DNA from: CAYVQU01 sp964453155
GTDB lineage: Bacteria > Chloroflexota > Anaerolineae > Anaerolineales > UBA11858
Length of the DNA: 18,239 nucleotides
Direction: 5' to 3'
NCBI GenBank assembly: GCA_964453155.1
Contig: CAYVQU010000100.1
Coordinates: 1-18,239, forward strand
Below the pieces are notes generated by a model. That model ran no database searches. It saw nothing but the letters and a program-made list of their open reading frames with translations, and had not been told where the DNA came from. A program made the position numbers and the translations under genes. Every line of letters begins with the position of its first letter. Position 1 is the first letter of the stretch. This document shows positions 13,560-18,239 of this stretch, one piece after another.

Positions 13560-16268
13560 TTATTGTAAATTTTCTAACTGGGTATTCAGTTTTTCTGCTG
13601 TTTCCTGGAATCCAGCCAGCCGATCCCGTTCGCCCTTGACGACATGATCTGGGGCCTTTTCAGCGAAGGGGCTGCTGAGCAGTTTTTCCAGGCGGGCGAT
13701 TTGGTTTTGGGCCTCGGCCAAGTCTTTCTCAAGGCGAGACTTTTCTTCAGCGATATTGACCAATCCGGCCAGAGGCAGAAAGATCTCGATCCCACTGATG
13801 ACTAACGCAATGTGATCCTCCGGTTTTTCGGCCAGCGCCGCTGCGATTTGGAGTTGGTCACCATCGATTTTGGCCAGGTTGGCCAGCGCAGTGGCTTCAT
13901 GCTCCAAGGTATGGGCAAATTCACCGGCCGCGATGATAGCGGGAGTCCGTTGCCCGGGTTTTACGTTTTTCTCGGCCCGTAGGTTGCGGATGGCGCGCAC
14001 GATTTCTTGCAGGAGTGAGAAGTCTTTGATGCAGCCGTCTTCCCAGCCAGCCGGTTCACCCGCGGTGGGCCAGCGAGCGATGATCAAACGCTCTGGCCAG
14101 GCTCCATCCTCGGGGATGAGTTGATCCGAATGATCTTGCGCGGCAGCTTTGAGGTGGGTGAACAATTCTTCGGTTACGAAGGGGATGAAGGGGTGCAGCA
14201 TCCGGAGGAAATAATCCAAAACCCGAATCATTAGATCGACAGTGTAAAAAGCGCGATCACCACCGGCTGAAATCTGAAGTTTCGCAATTTCGAGATACCA
14301 ATCAGCGTAGTCACTCCAGAAAAAGTCATACAACTGCCGCCCGGCTTCGCCATATTGGTGGGAATCGAACAACCGTTTTACGTTACGGGCTACTTGTTCT
14401 GTGCGAGCCCAAATGAAACCATCTGCCAGGGTCCAGGCAGGTTCACTATTTTCAGGGCTGGCAGGTGCTTGGGGGATCGAGGCCAACACCAACCGGGAGG
14501 CGTTCCATAACTTATTGGCAAAATTACGGTTGGCTTCCACCTTTTTCAGGTTGATGTTCATGTCATTGCCGGGGGTGGAGCCGACCAGTAGGGTAAAACG
14601 CAGCGCGTCGGTGCCCATTTCATCCATCACAACGAGGGGGTCGATCACGTTGCCGTACGATTTACTCATCTTCTTGCCATTTTCGTCCCGCACCAAGCCA
14701 TGCAAGTACACTTCCTTGAAGGGGATCTGTCCGGTAAATTCAATCCCCATCATGATCATCCGGACGACCCAGAAAAATAGGATGTCGTAGCCAGTTTCCA
14801 TCATGGTGGTGGGGTAAAAATAAGTCAAATCGGGCGTTTCATCCGGCCACCCCAAGGTGGAGAATGGCCATAACCCGGAGGAAAACCACGTATCTAACAC
14901 ATCGGGGTCTTGCTCAATTTTCTCGCTGCCACAATGGGCGCATTCAGTGGGGTCTTCTCGTAATACGGTGATTTCTTTGCAATCGGCGCAGTACCACACG
15001 GGGATGCGGTGGCCCCACCAAAGTTGCCGGCTAATGCACCAATCTTGAATATTTTCCAACCAATTGAAATAGACCTTGGAGAAAAATTCGGGGATGATCT
15101 TGATTTCTCCAGATTGCACCGCGTGGATGGCTTTTTCGGCGAGTGGTTTGATCTCCACAAACCATTGGGTTGACACCATCGGTTCGATAATCTCGCCACC
15201 ACGTTGTGAGCGGGGTACCTGGTGAACATAATCTTGCTCTTTGATCACCAACCCGGCAGCGTGCATGTCATTCCAGAGATTTTCGCGGCACTCAAACCGG
15301 TCTTGGCCCTGGTATTGTCCGCCGTTTTCGTTGATTTTGGCGTCTTTATCGAGGGCTGAAATGATCTCTAGGTTATGGCGTTCGCCGATTTCGTAGTCAT
15401 TGGGGTCGTGCCCAGGCGTGATTTTTAGGGCGCCAGTACCGAACTCGCGATCCACATATTCATCGGCGATGACGGGGATTTCGCGCCCCAAAATGGGAAC
15501 CAGAGCCATTTTTCCAATAAATTTCTGATAACGCTCATCCTCAGGATGCACGGCCACCGCGGTGTCACCCAAAATAGTTTCGGGGCGGGTGGTCGCCACC
15601 GGGACGTATTCATCCTCTGTACCCGCGATCATATACTTGAAGAAATACAATTTCCCGGTTTCTTCATGATATTCCACCTCCAGGTCTGAGACCGCCGTTT
15701 TTAGCCCTGGTGACCAGTTAATTAGCCGCGGGCCGCGGTAGATCAATCCTTTCTCATAGAGGCGTACGAAAGCTTCCCTCACGGCTTTGGAGAGACCTTC
15801 ATCGAGGGTAAAACGCTCCCGGGACCAATCGCACGAAGCCCCAATTCGCCGAATTTGACGGGTGATATGGCTGCCGTATTCCTCTTTCCAGGCCCAGGCG
15901 CGGTCTAGAAATGCTTCCCGGCCAATTTCTTCCCGGCTGGTGCCTTCTTCTCGTAGCGTTTTCTCTAATTGGAGTTGGGTCGCGATCCCGGCATGATCCG
16001 ATCCCGGGACCCACAAGGTTGAGATGCCTTGCATCCGGTGGTAACGGATCATCAAATCTTCCAAGCCCACAAAAAGTGGGTGGCCCAGGTGTAATTTTCC
16101 GGTCACATTGGGTGGCGGGATCGAGATCACATACGGTTGCTTGGTCGGGTCATGCCCGGGCTCATTAGGATCATTGGTCGGTTTAAAATACCCACCTGCC
16201 TCCCACATCTGGTAAATGCGTTGTTCAGTATCTTTGAAATTGTAAGTTTTGGGTAATTCTTTTGACAT
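13560..16268 (-). CDS. valS: Valyl-tRNA synthetase
   Basis: ValRS charges tRNA-Val and edits threonine in a separate domain. The 902 residues match the normal length. The class I signature HLGH lies at 60-63 (PPPNVTGKLHLGHPL), and KMSKS at 533-537. The editing domain is recognisable between them (YVPVATTRPETILGDTAVAVHPEDERY). A zinc site is present at C427, C430, C443 and C446. The WYLEIAK and HPFIPFVTEELF blocks belong to the anticodon-binding part, and the C-terminus (about 840-900) is the ValRS coiled-coil arm (EEKSRLEKDLAEAQNQIARLEKLL). The ATG has CGGAGAA upstream. It lies 109 bases after the PhzF-family gene on the same strand, under a T-box with a valine specifier. The protein shows no missing catalytic motif. 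Confidence 0.98.
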   Translation of the reverse strand: MSKELPKTYNFKDTEQRIYQMWEAGGYFKPTNDPNEPGHDPTKQPYVISIPPPNVTGKLHLGHPLFVGLEDLMIRYHRMQGISTLWVPGSDHAGIATQLQLEKTLREEGTSREEIGREAFLDRAWAWKEEYGSHITRQIRRIGASCDWSRERFTLDEGLSKAVREAFVRLYEKGLIYRGPRLINWSPGLKTAVSDLEVEYHEETGKLYFFKYMIAGTEDEYVPVATTRPETILGDTAVAVHPEDERYQKFIGKMALVPILGREIPVIADEYVDREFGTGALKITPGHDPNDYEIGERHNLEIISALDKDAKINENGGQYQGQDRFECRENLWNDMHAAGLVIKEQDYVHQVPRSQRGGEIIEPMVSTQWFVEIKPLAEKAIHAVQSGEIKIIPEFFSKVYFNWLENIQDWCISRQLWWGHRIPVWYCADCKEITVLREDPTECAHCGSEKIEQDPDVLDTWFSSGLWPFSTLGWPDETPDLTYFYPTTMMETGYDILFFWVVRMIMMGIEFTGQIPFKEVYLHGLVRDENGKKMSKSYGNVIDPLVVMDEMGTDALRFTLLVGSTPGNDMNINLKKVEANRNFANKLWNASRLVLASIPQAPASPENSEPAWTLADGFIWARTEQVARNVKRLFDSHQYGEAGRQLYDFFWSDYADWYLEIAKLQISAGGDRAFYTVDLMIRVLDYFLRMLHPFIPFVTEELFTHLKAAAQDHSDQLIPEDGAWPERLIIARWPTAGEPAGWEDGCIKDFSLLQEIVRAIRNLRAEKNVKPGQRTPAIIAAGEFAHTLEHEATALANLAKIDGDQLQIAAALAEKPEDHIALVISGIEIFLPLAGLVNIAEEKSRLEKDLAEAQNQIARLEKLLSSPFAEKAPDHVVKGERDRLAGFQETAEKLNTQLENLQ

Positions 16269-16284
16269 TGTTTTTCTCCGAAAA

Positions 16285-16369
16285 GTCGAAAAGGTCTGAG
16301 TGGTCTAATTTGACTAAAAGGTCAGTTTTTTGATTTTGAGACCAATTGGACCTCTTCGACCTTTTAGAC
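16285..16369. repeat. Imperfect inverted repeat between phzF-type gene and valS
   Basis: The words GTCGAAAAGGTC (16285-16296) and GACCTTTTAGAC (16358-16369) pair across the gap, and the inner parts TGGTCTAATT and CAATTGGACC extend the symmetry to arms of about 31 bases with several mismatches. The AAAAGGTC word occurs again in between (16316-16323). The transcript from the T-box promoter would carry a long hairpin here. No T tract follows, so it is not an obvious terminator. Whether it is a dispersed repeat, an RNase site or a second regulatory structure cannot be seen. Confidence 0.5.
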
Positions 16370-16377
16370 GGATAGGA

Positions 16378-17268
16378 TTAAATTGAAAATTTGCCCCGCA
16401 GCACCGTCACCGCGGGGCCGCCAACCTTGACGGTGACGATATCCTCTGGGGGACCAACAACTTCAACGGTGGCCTGTCCAGGTCGGTTCATCCAGTGGCC
16501 TTGTTCGGCAATGAAGGTCGGGGTTTTGATTAAGCCATAGTGCCAGAGATAGGCCGCCATCCCGCCGGTTGCCGACCCGGTGAAGGGGTCTTCGGGAGTG
16601 TCGGGTGGCACCCCAAAATGGCGGGCAAAAGTCTGGCCCTCAGGAGTGATCCCATCCAGACAGAACAGATGCGGGCTGAAGAAATCGCTCTGAGCGCGAT
16701 AGCTTTCATAGGCGGCTATATCTAGGCGCACCCGGCGCAATACTTCTTTGTCACGTACGGCGATCATCAGTTGAGGCGTCCCGGTGCTGACAGTTTGGAT
16801 GGGAACCATTGCTAACGCATCTTTAGGGGATAAACTAAAAAATGGCATCACCACATCCGGGTCGTGAATCCCCAGGAATTCCGGTTTTTTCTGGGCCATT
16901 ACAATCCGCTGGATTTGCCCGGCCTCTGAGAAGATTTCGACGTCAATGGGCCCGACTTGTAACGCTAATTTTAAGTGGGTTATGGGTTCTTGTAGTTTCA
17001 GCCGTCCTGTGTCGACCAGAGCATATGTCGTTGCGATGGTGGGATGACCAGCCAGCGGAATTTCTTCCGCAGGTGTAAAATATCGCACTCCAAAGTCGGC
17101 GATTTCCGACCGCCGTACAAACGCGGTCTCTGAAAGATTCATCTCTTTAGCGATCGCCAGCATGGTGGTGGCATCCAACTCGTCGGTATCGAATAACACC
17201 GCGCAGGGATTGCCCCCTAGTGGGGAGGTTGTAAATGCGTCGACTTGCAAAATCTCGAATTTTGGCAT
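16378..17268 (-). CDS. PhzF-family isomerase/epimerase
   Basis: PhzF proteins share the diaminopimelate-epimerase fold; PhzF of phenazine synthesis isomerises trans-2,3-dihydro-3-hydroxyanthranilate, but most family members have unknown substrates. The 296 residues cover the whole family length. Visible motifs are FTTSPLGGNPCAVLF (12-26), MNLSETAFV (43-51) with E47 at the position of the catalytic glutamate, YFTPAEEIPLAGHPTIAT, and the second-half P-x-DPFTGSATGGMAAYL. No phenazine gene lies nearby, so this is a PhzF-like enzyme of unknown substrate. It is the first gene after the T-box leader and precedes valS. The ATG at 17268 has only a weak purine-rich ribosome binding site. Confidence 0.9.
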   Translation of the reverse strand: MPKFEILQVDAFTTSPLGGNPCAVLFDTDELDATTMLAIAKEMNLSETAFVRRSEIADFGVRYFTPAEEIPLAGHPTIATTYALVDTGRLKLQEPITHLKLALQVGPIDVEIFSEAGQIQRIVMAQKKPEFLGIHDPDVVMPFFSLSPKDALAMVPIQTVSTGTPQLMIAVRDKEVLRRVRLDIAAYESYRAQSDFFSPHLFCLDGITPEGQTFARHFGVPPDTPEDPFTGSATGGMAAYLWHYGLIKTPTFIAEQGHWMNRPGQATVEVVGPPEDIVTVKVGGPAVTVLRGKFSI

Positions 17269-17273
17269 TTTTC

Positions 17274-17323
17274 TATCTCACTGTGAATTCTGCGTCTCGG
17301 CGGTGAAAGAATTTTTTTCTAAG
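17274..17323. repeat. Possible degenerate intergenic repeat in the phzF leader
   Basis: The stretch TTCTGCGTCTCGGCGGTGAAAGAATTTTTTT resembles, from memory, the TCTGCGTCTCTGCGGTGAAAAAATTT element scattered in many Chloroflexota and Planctomycetes genomes. It lies between the T-box terminator and the start of the PhzF-type gene. Confidence 0.3.
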
Positions 17324-17335
17324 TGTCTTCCTGGT

Positions 17336-17375
17336 TTAAAAAACAAAACTTTCATCCACGCTGAGGACGAAAGTT
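17336..17375 (-). terminator. T-box attenuator terminator
   Basis: On the minus strand, AACTTTCGTCC (17375-17365) pairs with GGATGAAAGTT (17357-17347) with one G·T pair, followed by TTTTGTTTTTT. The stem is mutually exclusive with the antiterminator that contains the T-box sequence immediately upstream. Confidence 0.9.
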
Positions 17376-17620
17376 ATTCCGCGGTACCACCTCAATTCAC
17401 AACCCAATTGGGTTGCACACTCCTGTTCCGACCATCATCCGAACTTCGCTGTAACGGGCTCACCCGTGTCGATCTAATCAGTCTGGCGACTTTTCTGCGA
17501 CATTCTTACCGGGCGACATTCAGTTGGTGGTTTCTGATGGGGGCTTGCAGCCTATGGCCGTCCATTCTCTGGCAGCTCCGGGCCAACTTACTCCTCCCGG
17601 TGGAGGGTATATTCAATTTT
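17336..17620 (-). promoter_or_regulatory. T-box leader (tRNA-Val-sensing), specifier GUC
   Basis: On the minus strand this leader has all key T-box parts. Stem I is closed by ACCGGG (17601-17596) with CCCGGT (17513-17508). Above it, the loop holds AGGAGTA opposite GAATGTCG, with the specifier GUC at 17517-17515, framed by AGTTGG/CCAACT. The distal arm contains the AGAGA-like and GGCTGCAAGC motifs. The conserved T-box sequence AGGTGGTACCGCGG lies at 17392-17379, with the TGGT bulge expected to pair with the ACCA end of tRNA-Val. The terminator helix follows. The leader would permit read-through when uncharged tRNA-Val accumulates, raising expression of the PhzF-type gene and valS. This is class I transcriptional attenuation by family knowledge; Val specificity rests on the visible specifier and valS downstream. 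Confidence 0.95.
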
Positions 17621-17625
17621 CAAAG

Positions 17626-17654
17626 ATTATACTGATTTCAAAGGGTGATGTCAA
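17626..17654 (-). promoter_or_regulatory. Consensus sigma-70 promoter of the T-box/phzF/valS unit
   Basis: On the minus strand a perfect TTGACA (17654-17649), a 17-bp spacer and a perfect TATAAT (17631-17626). Transcription should begin at about 17620, just before the T-box stem I. It lies 11 bp beyond the end of the upstream BNR-type gene. Confidence 0.93.
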
Positions 17655-17664
17655 ATCATTTTTC

Positions 17665-18177
17665 CTACTTGACGGTGGGTGTGATGATTTGCCAGGTCTT
17701 CCCGCCATCTTTCGTGACGACCAGGGCGAGCGCGTCTCCACTGCGAGCGACAGCCCAACCATGATCGGTATCCACAAAGCTGAATTGGCCCTCCCAGGTG
17801 ACTTGCTTCACCGCAACCCAGCTCATCCCGCCATCGTCGGTTTTGAAAATTTCATTGCCCAAGGCAAAGCCTTCCTGGTTGTTGAGAAATTTGAATTGAT
17901 AAATGGGAGAATTAAGTTTTTTATGTTGCCACGACTGGCCTCGATCAGTGGTTGTGTAGATGTAGGTGAGTGACCATTCTTTATCTGGATCGAAATCTTC
18001 GCCGTATAATCGACAATTGACGATGAGTAGCGCGGATTGTGCCGTGGTAAATGTCGGTGAAATTGTCTGGCAACGACTGAGTTCGGTGCTCCAATCATGA
18101 TCGGGGGGCGGGGGTAGAAATACTTTTTCCCAAGTGAGGCCGCCATCAACAGTCTGTTCGAAAAAAGCTCCCGCCAT
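17665..18177 (-). CDS. BNR/Asp-box repeat protein, Ycf48-like, probably N-terminally truncated
   Basis: These 170 residues form a beta-propeller-type repeat protein. Four Asp-box-like motifs can be seen: TVDGGLTW, TTDRGQSW, TDDGGMSW and TKDGGKTW, each followed by a short strand and separated by G-W/F-A blocks (EGFALGN, HGWAVAR). This resembles Ycf48-like and sialidase-like BNR proteins. The first ATG at 18177 gives a product that begins inside a blade (AGAFFEQTVDGG), and no signal peptide or N-terminal half is present. All three minus-strand frames carry stops in the 62 bases upstream (in-frame TGA at 18201-18199), so the protein cannot continue to the window edge without a frameshift. It is probably a remnant or a truncated gene, although a short genuine protein is possible. 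The stop is 11 bp from the T-box promoter. Confidence 0.6.
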   Translation of the reverse strand: MAGAFFEQTVDGGLTWEKVFLPPPPDHDWSTELSRCQTISPTFTTAQSALLIVNCRLYGEDFDPDKEWSLTYIYTTTDRGQSWQHKKLNSPIYQFKFLNNQEGFALGNEIFKTDDGGMSWVAVKQVTWEGQFSFVDTDHGWAVARSGDALALVVTKDGGKTWQIITPTVK

Positions 18178-18216
18178 TACGCCTAAATTAGAGTCTATTC
18201 ACAATAAGGGGTGAAC

Positions 18217-18239
18217 ATGGTAAACCAGTCCAAACTGAG
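18217..18239 (+). CDS. Possible start of a + strand gene, cut by the window edge
   Basis: ATG at 18217 follows AAGGGGTG (18206-18213), the same ribosome-binding-site style as the 77-residue gene at 2636. Only seven codons (MVNQSKL) are visible, so neither the product nor its reality can be judged. Confidence 0.25.

Noticed and set aside
17162..17635. + strand open frame of 157 codons across the T-box leader
   Set aside because: The stretch is explained by the PhzF start, T-box and promoter on the minus strand; the + translation shows no family pattern.

Overview
The window looks like chromosomal DNA of a mid-GC bacterium of the Chloroflexota, most likely an Anaerolineae-type lineage. This is inferred from gene content: a BTAD/TPR regulator, a DUF5317 membrane protein, an NHLP-clan-like small protein, a two-gene nuclease-like pair behind an RNA methyltransferase, several intergenic palindromic repeats, and genes that seem to be leaderless. 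No sequence search was possible, so the taxon is an inference. No rRNA, tRNA, CRISPR array, transposase or phage gene was seen.

Left part (1-2956). A 5'-incomplete TPR plus BTAD transcriptional regulator ends at a clear terminator. It is followed by a compact three-gene locus: a 52-codon membrane or secreted peptide with a C-terminal CVNC motif, a DUF5317 membrane protein starting 3 bases later, and a 77-residue protein resembling NHLP/Os1348-type small proteins. A strong terminator closes it. This is the least explained part of the window.

Second block (2957-5750). A DinB-fold protein, an AbgB-like M20 amidohydrolase and a two-TM membrane protein lie 21 and 26 bases apart on the + strand, with good ribosome binding sites and a shared terminator. 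An EamA/DMT permease follows (5779-6621). A 318-bp gap then holds a multi-hairpin repeat and the promoter of the next operon.

Third block (6940-11058). Four coupled genes follow, with ATGA overlaps or a 5-base gap: a THUMP-domain RNA methyltransferase (RlmL/YpsC type), a PD-(D/E)XK-like protein, a CoiA-like zinc-ribbon/nuclease protein and an MFS transporter. A 344-bp gap with a large inverted-repeat element separates it from a DUF1761 membrane protein, a short LuxR-type regulator with a promoter suggesting leaderless translation, and an orphan TadA/CpaF-like ATPase. The ATPase stop codon lies inside a 32-bp palindromic repeat.

Right part, minus strand (13560-17654). A consensus sigma-70 promoter drives a T-box leader whose specifier loop reads GUC (valine). 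It is followed by a PhzF-family isomerase gene and then valS, so valyl-tRNA synthetase and the isomerase appear to share one valine-tRNA-sensing leader. Upstream lies a fragment or short form of a BNR/Asp-box (Ycf48-like) protein. A possible divergent + strand gene starts at the window edge.
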